Counted from the stretch's first letter, positions 10,401-22,802 are shown. The stretch: 64,000 nt of DNA from Yponomeuta sedellus (GCA_934045075.1 OW203731.1:13183198-13247197); one strand, 5' to 3'. Notes: a model not told the origin generated them from the sequence alone. Numbers and translations are program-made.

Positions 10401-11262
10401 CTTTTATCCCAAACATAGTGTGCATTTTGTATTCGTGCCACCACAAAAAGTCGCAGCTCCCAAAACGGGTTAACTTCACTTGGCCACACGGCGGTTCATC
10501 CACGTTTTTTAAATACCCAATTTATTTATAGTCCGGGAGGCTATAGATTTAATTTACATAAGTCTTTTATTATAAGTTTTATCTCATTTTGTGCCGCGCG
10601 TGATGCGGTCAACGCCGCAGGGCGTCGCTATCTTGCATCGGGTCCATTGTATTCATATTCGATCTGTACAAGCCTTTGACATTAGCCTCTGAAAAGTTAT
10701 ACATTTAATTTGCTCAGTAGTTATTTACAATTTTTTCATGTGCACTATAAAGAATACCTATTCTATCTAAAAATATCACGTGATTAATGGACGACGGCTA
10801 AATTATCGGAGTCGTAGAATAACGCTGAAACATGAAACATACCTATTTGTACAAATAATTAATATTGTATTGATCAGCCACAATAATGAAAGAAATTAAA
10901 AGATCAATTTACGAATGAGATCTGCATTGTATCGCTTCAATAGCCCATGCAAATAATTACATTCTTGTTAATCCGTATTAGTCGTATTAATCTGTAAGAT
11001 TTCAATAAATGGCGCTGCAACAGCTACTAGGTACTGATGAAGTATATATTTTTTTGTGTTATTGTAATTGTAATACACTAGCTGCTCGCGACTTCGTTCG
11101 TGAAGAAATTTTGATTTATATTTTTTTTGGGATAAAAAGTAGCCTATGTGCTATACCAAACTACAATATATAGCGGATTTTTTTTATTCCAATCCGGTAA
11201 GCCGTGCTGGCATAATTGGGTAACAAACATCCATACACACACATTCCACATTTATGATATTA
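10401..11262. other. Mostly unique stretch with one common insect repeat fragment
   Basis: Bases 11078-11165 ('ctagctgctcgcgacttcg', 'gggataaaaagtagcctatg') match, from memory, a very widespread Lepidopteran repeat tail. The rest is unrecognised. Confidence 0.5.
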
Positions 11263-11488
11263 AAAACCTATTTAGAGGCTAAAAATTCCACCCATGCCGG
11301 GATTCGAACCGGCGACCTCTGGCTATCCGTGCCAGCGCTCTTTCCAACTGAGCTAATGGGCGACTCACCGGCATCAGTAAAATTTCGAACCTCTTTACAA
11401 TATTCTCTGTATTACATACGTTTTAGCCTCTAAATAGGTTTTTTTTAAATTGTCCTTAGCACGGGTTAGTGCATTAAAAAGAATATAA
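11263..11488 (-). mobile_element. FB-SINE copy 2
   Basis: The flanks tttatgatatta (11251-11262) and tttataatatta (11489-11500) form a 12-bp duplication with one mismatch. The plus strand reads inverted tail, inverted tRNA-like head, part of the inverted middle, then directly the forward tail gcctctaaataggtttt and leader. The forward head is missing. Confidence 0.8.
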
Positions 11489-11500
11489 TTTATAATATTA

Positions 11501-12100
11501 TTAAAATTACTTTGAACATGATTTGTATGCCTATTTAAGTAGAGCACATAGCAGTTAACTCTTGTAAATTTATAACATGAAGTATTCGTCACTTACAGAT
11601 CAATAAATCCGTTATGAAGTCTCATTGTTCATAGTTTCACTGATATCTCTATGCAGATGAAGGAAGGCACTTTCTAAGTAACTCCCTACGTTACAAAATC
11701 AACCTGTCATAATCACGTACATACGAAGTCACACCGATACAATCGGGACAACCCAACATCGGTAAAAAAATACACACAATAATAATATAAGCGTGGCGTA
11801 CAATGGCATTCCGAGAGTTCGATTAATGACATTCGACGACGAGTGTGGCTCAAGTGACACTTTGTACACCTACTTAGGAATCTTACCAACGTATCTTACG
11901 AGGACACCACACTCTTAAAGGCATGAGAATACGGTTCAATTTGCACTGAACGCGATGCAGAGTTAGGGTTGGCAGAACTGCAGATGACATTATATAAATA
12001 CGAGCCCACTTTACATTGTTGTTCTCATTATGCTGTGGAAGATTCGTTAGGTGAAGAAACACATGTTGTTTTATCATATGCAGGCTCTACGGGGTGTTTT
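11501..12100. other. Unique stretch
   Basis: No repeat or coding signal apart from short chance frames. Confidence 0.5.
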
Positions 12101-12242
12101 GTATCATCATCATCAGTACACTGTGGCCCACTGCTGGGTATACGCCACCTTCACCAAATGCCGTCAAAATGTTGTGATATATTTAAGTTCTGTGTCTATG
12201 TCCAGCAGTGGGCTACATAATATAGCCTGAAGAAGAAGAAGA
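12101..12242. mobile_element. Two LINE tails facing each other
   Basis: The left part (atcatcatcatcagtacac, cccactgctgg) is a LINE 3' end read on the minus strand with an ATG-type tail. The right part (tgtccagcagtgggctac, tatagcctgaagaagaag) is an RTE 3' end read on the plus strand. Together they make an imperfect inverted repeat. Confidence 0.6.
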
Positions 12243-12245
12243 TAT

Positions 12246-12375
12246 TAAGTTCACCCCAAATGGAACTGTGGCATTGTCATAAATGGAATTGTATGTTGGG
12301 GCACAGTGTGGAACACCCCACTGTGCCCCAACATACAATAATTTAATTTAGTTTGGGGTTCAGAGTTACTTTATA
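12246..12375. repeat. Nested palindrome
   Basis: Inner perfect arms of 20 bp lie at 12288-12307 and 12320-12339 (attgtatgttggggcacagt and its complement). Outer shorter arms are ttcaccccaaa at 12250 and tttggggttcaga near 12352. It may be a small fold-back element. Confidence 0.75.
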
Positions 12376-12416
12376 CAAAGTTATGTTTTATTCTGCTCAA
12401 TAGACATTTTTCATTT

Positions 12417-12950
12417 TTAAAAACGTATTTAGCGGCTAAAAATTCCACCCATGCCGGGGCTCCAACCCGTGGCCTCTGGCTAACCGTGCCAGCGCTCTCC
12501 CAACTGAGCTAATGGGCGACTCACCTTCATCAGTGAAATTTCGAACCTCTTTACAATAGCCAGAGGTCGCGGGTTCGAACCCCGGCATGGGTGGAATTTT
12601 TAGCCTCTAAATAGGTTTTTATAATTGTCGTTAGCACGGGTTAGTGCATTAAAAAAAATAGTATCATAATGTGGGTACAGTGATATTATTCCGACGTAAA
12701 AACCTAACTGCAAAGTAGGTAGTCGGGGCTGTAAGTGATGCAATTTACTTAAGCCAGATGTCGCTGCCTGTACGTAATACAGAGAATAGTGTAAAGAGGT
12801 TCGAAATTTCACTGATGCCGGTGAGTCGCCCATTAGCTCAGTTGGAAAGAGCGCTGGCACGGATAGCCAGAGGTCACATTTATGGCCTCTAAATAGGTTT
12901 TTAAATTTGTCCTTAGCACGGGTTAGAGCATTAAAAATAAAAATAGTGTA
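12417..12950. mobile_element. FB-SINE copy 3, compound
   Basis: It contains, in order: inverted tail and tRNA-like head; part of the inverted middle; a forward half head with box B (GGTTCGAACCCCGG); forward tail and leader; the complete forward middle; a second forward head at about 12828; and a second tail and leader ending near 12950. This is an inverted unit joined to a forward tandem unit. No clear flanking duplication was found. Confidence 0.75.
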
Positions 12951-13885
12951 ATACTCTGTATATGTACAGGCGGAAACATCTGGCTGAAGCAATTATTACG
13001 TACCTATCACCTTTGGAATACTGTATTCAAGTTATATTATTATTGTGGGTATCCAAGTATCTACAAATAACAAAACTGGAACGACTTCAACTGTGTGTTT
13101 TATTTATTTTATGAATTTTTCTTTCTATTACTTTTTTTTCCAAGTTACGTACATCTGCGAATTTTTCCTTTGTTCTCGATGTCCCCGACTATTTGCCCAC
13201 CACTGGCGGTCATTGAAAAAAAAAGTTGCGATGTCCACCAGTGGGGGCGCTGTAAGACTAACACCACCCTGTAGCCGAAAAAGATTCGTCTTAGGTCACA
13301 CAATGAGATGATTACAATCCGTTATACTTATCTGTTACTATACTGGGCGATAAAAAACAAGAGCAAGCGAGGCATGCGCCCCTTGGGCGAAGGAAAACAA
13401 TCGTGGCGCGCGCGCTGCTCTCTGGTCGGCCTAATTTCTTAGATACACTACCATACAGATAAAAATCTTTACCGCCATCGTCTAGTCATGCATTCACTAA
13501 AGACCCCTAACTTCACACGAGTAGTAGGAAAATGCGTGTCAGATTAAACGGTTAAAGAATGACCAATCAAAATAGCTTTAAGATCTCTAGCTTCATATAA
13601 ATGTTGGGAAACTACGGGTCGGAAGATCGGGTGAAGTAACAAGAATGATTTGATTAATTCAAATTCTCTAATACAAAGGAGGGAAGGGTTAAACGAGGTT
13701 TTATTGCGGACGCGTGTCGATATTAATCAATATTTGTTATAGTTAGTGGGAATTATTATAATGAATCTAAAGTCTATGGTGATTTGGAGTTTTTTTTTTC
13801 TTGATCTGTTGCAAAGGAGCGTTAATTAGATCCTGTTCTCGATAAGAAATTTAAAATAGGGTTGGATGTTTAGATAGAACTTGGG
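12951..13885. other. Unique stretch
   Basis: A GC-richer patch lies at 13365-13445. No family or domain was recognised. Confidence 0.5.
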
Positions 13886-13890
13886 GAGGG

Positions 13891-14266
13891 TTATTCCGAC
13901 TTGCCAGACTCGGGAAACTTTGCGCCTTCGTTCGTTCTTCGGCGTTATATTATGTTGCCCTGGTGAGCTCTGAAATTATAGGTACAGATAGGTTTCGTGA
14001 CGAGCCAACTGCCACTTCAGCTTGTTAATGTTACAGACTATGTCAGTCACGTTAGTTATTACTTATTAGGTATCGCCCTCCCCTATTCCGACTTGCCAGT
14101 TCGTGGTCTCCATCAATCGGGTAACTTTGCACCTTCACTCGTTCTTCGGCATTATATTATCTTGCTTTGGTGACCTCTGAAAATTATACAGATAGGTTTT
14201 GTGACGAGCCCACTGCCGCTACAGCTTGTTAATGTTACAGACTATGTCACCTTAGTTATTAGGTAC
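13891..14266 (+). repeat. Tandem duplication, two units of about 183 bp
   Basis: Unit 1 (13891-14073) and unit 2 (14083-14266) share 'attccgacttgccag', 'gtaactttgc' variants, 'gttcttcggc', 'acagataggtttcgtgacga' and 'agcttgttaatgttacagac'. The period is about 192 bp. 'gacgagcc(c)actgcc(g/a)c' resembles the upstream part of RTE C-termini, so the unit may be old LINE sequence. Confidence 0.8.
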
Positions 14267-14280
14267 ATTAAGGTTAGTTT

Positions 14281-14455
14281 CTCGAGTGGAGACCCCAAAC
14301 TGACAAACTCATCGTAGGAATCCCACAAGCTCGCTGGACCGTCGTTCTGAGGCAAATTGCTGGCAGTTGCTGGATAAGGATGCTGGAGGATAGAAGGAAC
14401 TGGCGTGCCTTGGGGGAGATCTATGTCAAACAGTGGAAGAGTATAGGATGATTAA
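14281..14455 (+). pseudogene. LINE C-terminus of an RTE relative
   Basis: The frame reads LEWRPQTDKLIVGIPQARW, then LRQIAG, WIRMLEDRRNWRALGEIYVKQW and a stop. It has the same architecture as the RTE C-terminus at 6675 but is clearly a different family. 5'-truncated. Confidence 0.75.
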
Positions 14456-14676
14456 TTCTGACATGAAGCATAAATGGAAAATTGGATTGAACATGACTGT
14501 ACCAACATCAGCAAGGCTTCATGCATCATGATCATTATTTTTGTCATCGTTATCGTTGAAGTGGAAGGGGAAGGCTTATATCCTGCAGTGGACGAGTACG
14601 AGCTAATTGATTGATTCTGACATGGAACATAAATGGAAAATTTTATTGAGCATGACTCTACCAACTTCAGGAAGGT
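14431..14676 (+). repeat. Local direct duplication of a LINE tail
   Basis: Bases 14431-14516 and 14585-14676 share 'cagtgga(a/c)gagta', 'attctgacatg', 'cataaatggaaaatt' and 'catgact(g/c)taccaac', spaced about 155 bp. Confidence 0.75.
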
Positions 14677-14947
14677 TTTCAGAAAGGGAAAAAAAATCTA
14701 GTTTCAACTTTCAAGGTACGTTTTTGAAGGCGCACTTTTATCTGTACCTTTTTAACATAAATAAACACTAAGAAGCAAAAATGGTCGGATGGTTGAGTGA
14801 TGTAGTTGCGAAAACATCTTTCTTATACAATTCTCTTGCGCTATGTCATACTCCCTCACTATCGCACACCGTCGCATCAAGTGCGGACGCATATATATTC
14901 TTTAATCCTTTAATATTTACAAAGTCAGTGCCTAAAATACAATTTCG

Positions 14948-15030
14948 ACGACCTCTGTGGCGCAGCGGTAACGCATCCGCTTACCATGCAAGAGGTCCCG
15001 GGTTCGAACCCCGGCGGTGCCTATATGTAA
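14948..15030 (+). mobile_element. tRNA-like head related to SINE family D
   Basis: Box A TGGCGCAGCGG and a perfect box B GGTTCGAACCC are present, with a GAGGTC/GACCTC-type arm. The acceptor stem does not pair well, so I read it as a SINE head rather than a tRNA gene. The body downstream differs from the other D copies. Confidence 0.6.
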
Positions 15031-15277
15031 ATGTTAATTGCCAAAAATCTCGCACGGCCGACCGTTACGAGACCGGAGTTTTTGCACTAGACTACAAACC
15101 GACTATTTAGTAGAGACTACGGTCTATTATTTTAATAGGCAGTTGTATCGTCCTCAGATAAACGCATTTTCTGGCCTTTTTTATTTTACTATAAAAAATA
15201 TCCTTTATTTTATAGGCCTCTTTCAATGACGAGCATGTACCATTCTTTATAAATTTAATTAGTAACAATTACACTTC

Positions 15278-15490
15278 TATTCTTCCCGCGGGTGTCGTAA
15301 AAGGCGACTAAGGGACACAAACCGGGGGGTGGGCAGCAGCGCCCCCTGCAGTACAATTCCATCGAACTGCGATCCCCAACCCGCATGCCCAGCGTGGGGA
15401 TTATGGGCATTACCCTCTATGATAGCACAACCTGGCGCTCATTAGGGGAGGGCTATGTCCAGCAGTGGACTAGTATAGCTTGAGGACGGA
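15278..15490 (+). mobile_element. LINE 3' end, 'aaaggcgactaaggg' family, copy 1
   Basis: The markers 'gggtgtcgtaaaaggcgact', 'acaaaccggggggtgggcag', 'cccgcatgcccagcgtgggg' and 'ggctatgtccagcagtggac' end in a GAGGACGGACGG tail. Copies: 42532-42625, 54178-54432 and 60927-61193. Confidence 0.75.
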
Positions 15491-16357
15491 CGGACGCTTC
15501 TAATAATTACCTTACATTCCATCGGGATCATGGAAAATGACAGTTCTTGGTCGCTGTATAACCCTGTCCGATACAGGCGTAAGGTTTTGTTATGTTAAGA
15601 TAAGGATAGATAAGAATATTGTTTATTGTACTCCAAAACATATACTAATAATGTTAATTACACTTATCCTTATAGTTGTGACATTGTACGGATCAAGTGC
15701 TGGGAAACTGGGAACACTTCATGCCATTGGGTTTCCTCACTATGTTCTCCTTCACAAAAAGCGAGTGATACCGATGGATTACTGGATTACAATTACTGCT
15801 TAAAAAATTATCAATTAAATAATATTGCAAACATGTACTGACAACGCATTTAAGATTGATCTCAGATTTAAGATCAAACTTTAAGTTCAAATTTGGAAAT
15901 AGTCGTATTATAAACGAATGATCTAAACTGCGAATCTGAAATAATTGCGAAACTTAATGGAACAGAAACAGATTTTCATCAAGCCAATCTCTTAAGGAGG
16001 CTTCGTTATAAGATTCCTCTGCCATTAAAGGGTCCCTTCATTTACAAAGGCGATCAGTTTTCTGCACCACCTCTCCCGTAGCGTATCAATTATGGAAATT
16101 CCACGATTAATTTCCTGGTCCAGATTACGCTGAGACCCCTCTGCGCAATAAATTAGATTTATTGAGTTAAGTTTTTGAAAAACTCTCCCATTTCGCGGTA
16201 TTAATGATGCTTGGCTTAATTTTCAGGCGATATCAAGACGAGGCAAAGCTGAAGGATAATATTGGAATCTGAAGCTTTAAATTTTAACTACACATACATG
16301 CAATCGTACTGCTTGTATTGCGGAAACGTAGGCAGAAACCATAGTTTGCCGAACTTG
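15491..16357. other. Unique stretch
   Basis: The motif 'gatagataagaatattgttt' at 15606 resembles the start of the LINE tail at 56711. Otherwise unrecognised. Confidence 0.5.
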
Positions 16358-16369
16358 AAAATATCTTTA

Positions 16370-16760
16370 AAAAACTATTTAGAGGGTAAAAATTCCGCCT
16401 CTAAATAGGTTCTTTATATTGTCCTCAGCACGGGTTAGTGCAACATATAGAATATAATCATGTGGGCACAGCGATATCTTTCCGATGTAAAACCTAACTG
16501 CAAAGTAGGTACTCGCAAGTGATGCAAATTACTTCAGCCAGATGTCGCTGCCTGTAAATAATACAGAGAATATTGTAAAGAGGTTCGAAATTTCGCCGAT
16601 GCCGGCACTTGCGCATTAGTTCAGTTGGGAGAGCGCTGGTACGGTTAGCCAGTGGTCGCGGGTTCGAGTCCCGGCATGGGCGAAATTGTATGCCTCTAAA
16701 GAGGTTTTAAAAATTGTCCTCTGCACAGCTTAGTGCAACAAATACTCGTAGAATATTATA
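16370..16760 (+). mobile_element. FB-SINE copy 4, with the tail-leader segment at both ends as direct repeats
   Basis: The exact 12-bp duplication aaaatatcttta (16358-16369, 16761-16772) flanks it. After a short inverted tail comes a forward tail-plus-leader (gcctctaaataggttcttta, cacgggttagtgcaac), the full middle, a forward tRNA-like head at about 16610-16680 (box B GGTTCGAGTCC), then a second tail-plus-leader. This looks like 1.2 units of a head-to-tail array. Confidence 0.85.
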
Positions 16761-17002
16761 AAAATATCTTTATTGTAACGCTTAGCTGTATAACGTCTAC
16801 TTCCTGAACCAAGGCAACCCGTATGCAGGAACCACTTCCTTTCCTTTGCGTACTATAGTTAATTCCCTCTAATAAGTTTCAGCATAACTAGCAGTCAACA
16901 GCAGTGTCAGATTGTCGAGAAGTGTACACAGTGAAAAGGGTAATATCTTCTACTTTAGCATTTGTTCGTCTACTGTAGGCCTCTACCTCGGGTTGTTAAT
17001 AA

Positions 17003-17342
17003 CTCTTGCCGGGATTCGATCCCGCGACCTCTGGCTATCCGTGCCAGCGCTCTTTCCAACTGAGCTAATGGGCGACTCACCGGCATCAGTGAAATTTCGA
17101 ACCTCTTTACACTATTATCTGTATTACGTACAGGCTGCGACATCTGGATGAAGCAAATTGCATAACTTACAGCCCCGACCATCTACTTTGCAGTTAGATT
17201 TTTACATCGTAATGATATCGCTGTACCCACAAGATTATACAATTTTATTTTTAATGCAATTTCAAAAACCTATTTAGAGATTCACCCATTCCCATTCGCC
17301 CATGGCATGGGTGGAATTTTTAGCCTCTAAATAGGTTTTTAA
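17003..17342 (-). mobile_element. FB-SINE copy 5
   Basis: The plus strand shows the reverse of the tRNA-like head, middle and leader, then aaaaacctatttagag and a forward tail ending ataggttttta. Possible flanks gttaataac and gttaacaata are only similar. The first 80 bases end abruptly in the head. Confidence 0.75.
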
Positions 17343-20300
17343 AGTTAACAATAAGTTTTTTCTTCGGAGTAAAGTGAAGCAAGAAACTGGTAAGCGTGAG
17401 ACATATATCCACAAAATCTTTAAAATTCTAGGCCTGGTTTGACCAGATATTGACTTGTATGATGATGTCTTTTACCATACTTAGACTCATAATATGGCTA
17501 AAACACTCGAGCCTACAAAACAATAAAAAATAAACACAAATACGTACAAGAAAGGAAAGTAGTTCTTGATACAAAAATACGTGAATAGGTGTGACAAACA
17601 AGCTTAGAATAATGGAGGTCTAAATAAAGAGGTGTAGTAACAAAGCCGTTCTAGAAAGCAAGCCGCCGTGGTGTTCAAATTAAACAGTCTTACACACAAT
17701 TGAATTACTTGAATTTCCCCGGACGGGGTTCCGAGAACAAAAGCGTTATTAAATACGTAATTATTCACATTTTACTTGCCGTACGGCGTTCAAGTCTAAA
17801 GTTTTGGTCTGTCCGAGGGAAACGTTTCATTGGGCCAGTCCCTTCGAGTCATTGTTAAGATTCGACACTGTTTAAAATATTAATTGTTGATAATTCCAAT
17901 TCCAATCGCTTTTAAGGTTTCGTATTCATAGAGCATATTGCACACCTCCTAAGCCTTATTTATGCTGACTGCCCGTTTTTTTACCTTTGAAGGGCTGAAA
18001 TTGAGGAACCTAGGTACAACACTGATACAAAATCTAGGAACAAAAAGTAAAATATTAAGAAAGTTTCAATATCATTTGTTTTTGGCTAGGCATACAAACT
18101 GTTAACTATATTATGGTGATTATCGTCCTCAAAAACTAGTAAAAATACTCGGCCAATTGTAATTTACCACTATTCTATACCGGGTGACGGCAGCGACCTG
18201 GCTTCAATTTTCTTTTTCTTCAATTTTCTATTCACACTAAATTACAAATTTTATTAATCACCTTAGTTAATTTCATTTTTCTATCGTAATTTGCCCTTTT
18301 TAGGTTTAATTTTCTTATATTTCCTAATTTAATGATTTTAACAAAACTCAAGACAACTTCGAAGTTAAAACGTAAATATCCCGAATATAACAATGACTAA
18401 CTAAGACTAGTCCGTCTCACTTAATTCTAGCTGAACTAATTGCCGGCGTGGGTCGAAATAATTTTGTTTACTGCTTTTTAAACGGACCCTCCTACTTGTC
18501 TGATTTCATTATACGTCCGATTGTAATTACACAGGTTTCCTTTGATTTGAATTAAATGCATTACCTACCGGCCTTGGGTTCGTATTATTGCGTACCTGAG
18601 TTTATTTTCGATAACTCCCCAAAGAAATCGCTTTCCAGCGGCAACGGATTTATCGAAATAGAAGAAGAAGAAGAAACAAGTATTATAAAAACTGTACACA
18701 CGCCACAATAGCAAAAACAAAACAAAACCAAAAATATAAAAGTAAAAATTATACAAAAACAAGCAAAATTAAAATAAAGGTCAAGGGGTGTCACTGCTAT
18801 TATAAGCGACAGCTGACTCAGCAGTATGCTGATGGGCAAGCCGTAAGCGCTGATTTTTAGACAGTGCCATGAGATTGTTATTGATAGATTGTTCTATTTG
18901 TGTCTTAATATAAATCTATATATGTCTTTAGCTGTATCTTCTAATAACAGAGGATCACAGACGTAACAAAACATAAATAATAGTGGAAGTTTCATAAAGA
19001 AACTACTGCCGAAATTAAAAGGATGGCTGTATTTTTTGCTTTCTCTGTCCTGGCCTTCAAAGTAACATTAGCAGGCTACTGTTATTGTCAAGGTCAGAAA
19101 TTTTATGGTAAGTAGAGGTCGCCCCAAGTAACAGTCTACTTCAAGCTACGTAAGGGTGAAAGGACCTGAGGTGGTAAAAGACTTCGTTAAACTACTACAG
19201 GGGGCAATTTTAAGTCCTGCTTATGTATATAAGTTAAGTTTAGCTATGAGGACGTTTCTACAAATCCGCTAAAAGGCAACGTTTAGCTACGAAATGGTTG
19301 GTCCGAAGAATAGTTAAGGACTACGTTTAGCTGATGTAAAGAAGGACTCCTATTCAGGTAAAGGGCTACGGTATGCTATGTAAGAGATATCCTCAGTCAT
19401 TAACAACGTTATGTTAAGCCGGTTTAATGTTCCGCAAAAGCCCACGTTACGTCACAAGTCGGGTTAAATCCTAGTAACCCACTTAGCTCAAACTTAAATA
19501 ACGCGCGACGCTTTTTGGGAAAGTTCGTCAGTAATTTTCATACAGTTTTGCACCCACGATTTGAATTACCGCTGTCGGACAATGACATACAATAGAAACA
19601 CTTAAAATAATGACTCACCCCACTAAGTATAATCCTATGCGTATTTGCACAACTTCTCTACGACATCCCGTGCAGCATACGGAATGAGGAGGAAAAAGTT
19701 GCAAAAACACACATAGTCTTTTAGCTAAATGGAATTTTAGCGAAAAGTAGGTTTATGCAGTGCGCTGCACCGCATACGAAGCTTAAGTACCTTTCTAAAA
19801 AGTAAATTAAGTGCTATTTACATTTGCGGAAGCCGTATCTAAACTTTTAAAAGCTTTCTTCTGCACTTATAAAGATAAAGAAAAAAAATATTTCGGGTAC
19901 ACAATGAATCAGGTACATCAAAAACCATAGAATACATTTATTTACAATTAGAAGAAGAAGAAATAAATTTATTTATCGCCACAAAGACATGTACAAAACG
20001 TAAAATAGAGACTAAATATAAAAAAGTAATAAAACAAATAAACAGACAGAACACAGTAAGGGGATACGAGCCATGTCCATGCGGCGGTAAAACGGCCGCA
20101 GGCTACTTGCTGCAGGTTTTTTGCCCACATGACTGATTTTCAGCAAGGGCCTGGTGACAGTCCCAATTAGAGAAAACACATTTTTGCACACATAGCTTGA
20201 TTTAGTAAGCCCGAAAATAGATATAGCCCAACTGAATGCCATCTTTAAGCGGTCTCCAAAGAGCACTAATTTTCAGCTATCCCCATGCCACTGAATGCTG

Positions 20301-20346
20301 CAGATAGTACTTAGGTGGCGCGAACATATTTTTGGAAATACAAGTT
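17343..20346. other. Longest repeat-poor stretch (about 3 kb)
   Basis: AT-rich sequence with short GAAGAAGAA runs at 18662 and 19951. I find no conserved protein motif, splice-like exon pattern or known repeat family. Confidence 0.5.
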
Positions 20347-20396
20347 TTAAAAACCTATTTAGAGGCTAAAAAATCAGCCCATGCCGGGACTTAAAC
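20347..20396 (-). mobile_element. FB-SINE fragment
   Basis: Only the inverted tail (aaaaacctatttagaggct) and the start of the inverted head (cccatgccggga) remain. Confidence 0.7.
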
Positions 20397-21507
20397 GTTG
20401 TACTGATACCGTCCAATGAAAGTAACACCCCGCCAACTTCCATGCCTCGACGGTCCCCTCTTTCTTCTTCAACCTCCAGATGATTTTTATGCACTCTCCA
20501 TTATGGGTGTTCCGCTGAAGGGCAATGGCATCCCCCCTTTTAGACCAAAATTTTGTTTCTTTGCCACCTCTGACCACTCCAGTAAGAATAGGCGTGACGA
20601 ATGATTTTTAAAGCCTCTTCCAATGTGAGGACACATTTCATAGAATGTTCCATTTAAGAGAATTGTTTATATGCAGCTTTGCCTCAAATATTGTTAGTAA
20701 TACCCCCTTAAATGAAAACAACTTGTAAAAATATTGAAAGAAATAAAGATAAATTATTATTATTAATATTTACAAAAAACGCCTATATTACAATAACAAT
20801 TTAAATTTTAACGAAAGGGTGAAGCCATTTTCCTAAAATTATTTTAAATCTATGAGAAAATAGCTCGCAGTGTCATGGCGTCGGATATGACGTCACGCCC
20901 AGGTAAACAACCATCGTAATTACTAGTAGTCACAACGAAGCCCGGGTGAAGTTTACCAATGTCAACTTAAGCGTGACGTTACGCGGTGTTATTGATGTTT
21001 CAATCAAAATGCCTGAAAGTAGTATTAAAATCTATTATTTTATTGAAAATATTGGTAAAGTCCTTTTTTTATAACACGAAATCAGTGTTTTAAATCCTTT
21101 TAATATGTAATGTCCCCTAATGTCATTAAATCTTTGATTATTTGCACTGTCGTCAAGCCTATTTGTCGAGCAGAATGGTTGCTGCCATCATCTTCTTGGC
21201 CCCCCTCTTTTGCGAGGACCACCACGCGATACCCAGTCGGTGGCGAGTCTTGCTCACCTGTTCGGGTACCTTCCGATAGGTATCGTCATTATGTCTAGTG
21301 TTATCGTCAATACACTAGACATAATTGTTCACGTTAACATTACTTTAATACTCGTACCAGACATCTTTGACTTCCAAATAATTCTCAATGTTATAATAGG
21401 CTTTTTTGCTCAGAGCACGCTTAACACATTAAGTTTAAGCCGCGTCGGTGATAAGTATAATATAATTGACTTAAGGAATCTTGTTTTAGAACCGTATAAT
21501 GCTACGG
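20397..21507. other. Unique stretch with one hairpin
   Basis: A perfect 14-bp-arm hairpin lies at 21288-21325 (attatgtctagtgt, 10-base loop). No gene was recognised. Confidence 0.55.
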
Positions 21508-21517
21508 CACTACAATC

Positions 21518-21890
21518 GATATCGACCCTTGTATGTCCCCACTGCTGGGGCACGGGTCTCTTCCTGCATCGCAGGAAGGTTAGGCCATACTCCACCACGG
21601 GGGCCAAGTCCGGGTTGGTGGAGGATTGTAAGACAGTGGCGAGCCTTACTGTCAGAAGTTATCAAGCCTCCCATAAGGCCTCTGACATGGCTTAACGACT
21701 GCCATTGCATGACAGCCGGCACCAACGGCTTTACGTGCCTTGCGAAGCACGGAAGCGCTCGGAAAAATGCCACTAGCGGTAGTCACGGAAAGGTCTCCCA
21801 TCCTGTACCTGACAGCGCCTGTTGTTGCTTAACTCAAGTGATTGATTCCAATTACTCGGTTCGGCTAGGCCACGAGCGCTTCAATCTGAA
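21518..21890 (-). mobile_element. 5S-SINE copy 5, full length
   Basis: The exact 10-bp duplication cactacaatc lies at 21508-21517 and 21891-21900. Both ends and all domains are present in reverse orientation. Overlapping open frames (134 and 161 codons) arise from this SINE and are not genes. Confidence 0.85.
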
Positions 21891-21963
21891 CACTACAATC
21901 TGAACGCAAAATTGGATAGAGACTAACCCCCGGTTCCTCATAGTGTCTGTCTGTGACTCTGAT

Positions 21964-22111
21964 CATCATCATCATCAACATCATCAACCCCCTTTATGTT
22001 TACCCCATTACTTATGTCCCCACCAACGGGCACGGGTCTCTTTGCTGCGGAAGGTATAGGCCATACTCCACCGCGGGAGCCAATTCCGGATTGGTGGAGG
22101 CTTTCAAGACT
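21964..22111 (-). mobile_element. 5S-SINE 3' part with a (GAT)n tail, intact duplication
   Basis: tgtgactctgat at 21952-21963 and 22112-22123 is an exact 12-bp duplication. The insert starts (plus strand) with ATCATCATC repeats and continues with the 5S-SINE 3' domain, truncated on the 5' side. The GAT tail lies at the 3' end, as for LINE-mobilised RNAs. Confidence 0.8.
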
Positions 22112-22123
22112 TGTGACTCTGAT

Positions 22124-22802
22124 ATTGTGAAATAAATAAACGATTATTATTGATAAGGCATTTATATAAATGAGTTACTTAAAGCGGGAAGTAAAAATTA
22201 AAACTGTTCTCAAGAATCAATCCAAGTTTGTAACTATGTCGAGGCTCGATCAAGCAAGCCCCCAGTTCACTATACAGAGTCTAATAATTATCGCTCGAGC
22301 TTATAATTAGCTCTACTGACATTAAGCTGTACAGCGCTGCACGAATTGCCGTTATTGCTAGCCAATTACAAGTAATCGTAGCGATTGTGGGTGTAAGCGC
22401 TTTATTTCTGCGACGTTGTCGATGAAAAAATGTTAATTTTTTCGACAGCAATTCGTATCAGTAACCCCGAGTTTCTCGTACACTAACAATCTGTTAATCT
22501 ACTGTTAACAACTGTCAAATGTTTTTTTTGTAAGCACTCTGGCCAAAAGACAGCTGCTAGCGGTAGATTAACAGCTTGTTAGTGTACCAGGAACCGGAGC
22601 TAAGTATCGCAGAATTACATATAAAGTCGACCACGTGTCATGATTAAACGACTATTGACCTGTCTTGTGCTGTCATAACGCTAAGAGAAGACCCTGCAGT
22701 GGGATGTTTATAACATAAAAAAAATCTTAACGTTTGTTTAACTGTTTTAAAGTTTACTGACATATTTCTAGGCAAATACGTAATACATAATAGCGTTGAA
22801 AT
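22124..22802. other. Unique stretch around a MITE-like inverted repeat
   Basis: Apart from the inverted repeat at 22465-22601 nothing is recognised. Confidence 0.5.
22465..22601. mobile_element. MITE-like inverted-repeat element
   Basis: The left arm (tcgtacactaacaatctgtta, ending in atctac) is mirrored at about 22564-22595 with a few mismatches. A one-arm relative, 'gtttctcgtacacaagtaat', is at 63030. No transposase. The exact ends and duplication are unclear. Confidence 0.65.

Noticed and set aside
16998..17151. Repeated peptide RDLWLSVPALFPTELMGDSPASVKF as a conserved protein (also near 12600, 48071 and 55712)
   Set aside because: It is the translation of the inverted FB-SINE head and recurs only where that SINE occurs.
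21210..21903. Frames of 134 and 161 codons as possible genes
   Set aside because: They run across the 5S-SINE into flanking DNA; matching frames appear in other SINE copies only because of shared sequence.
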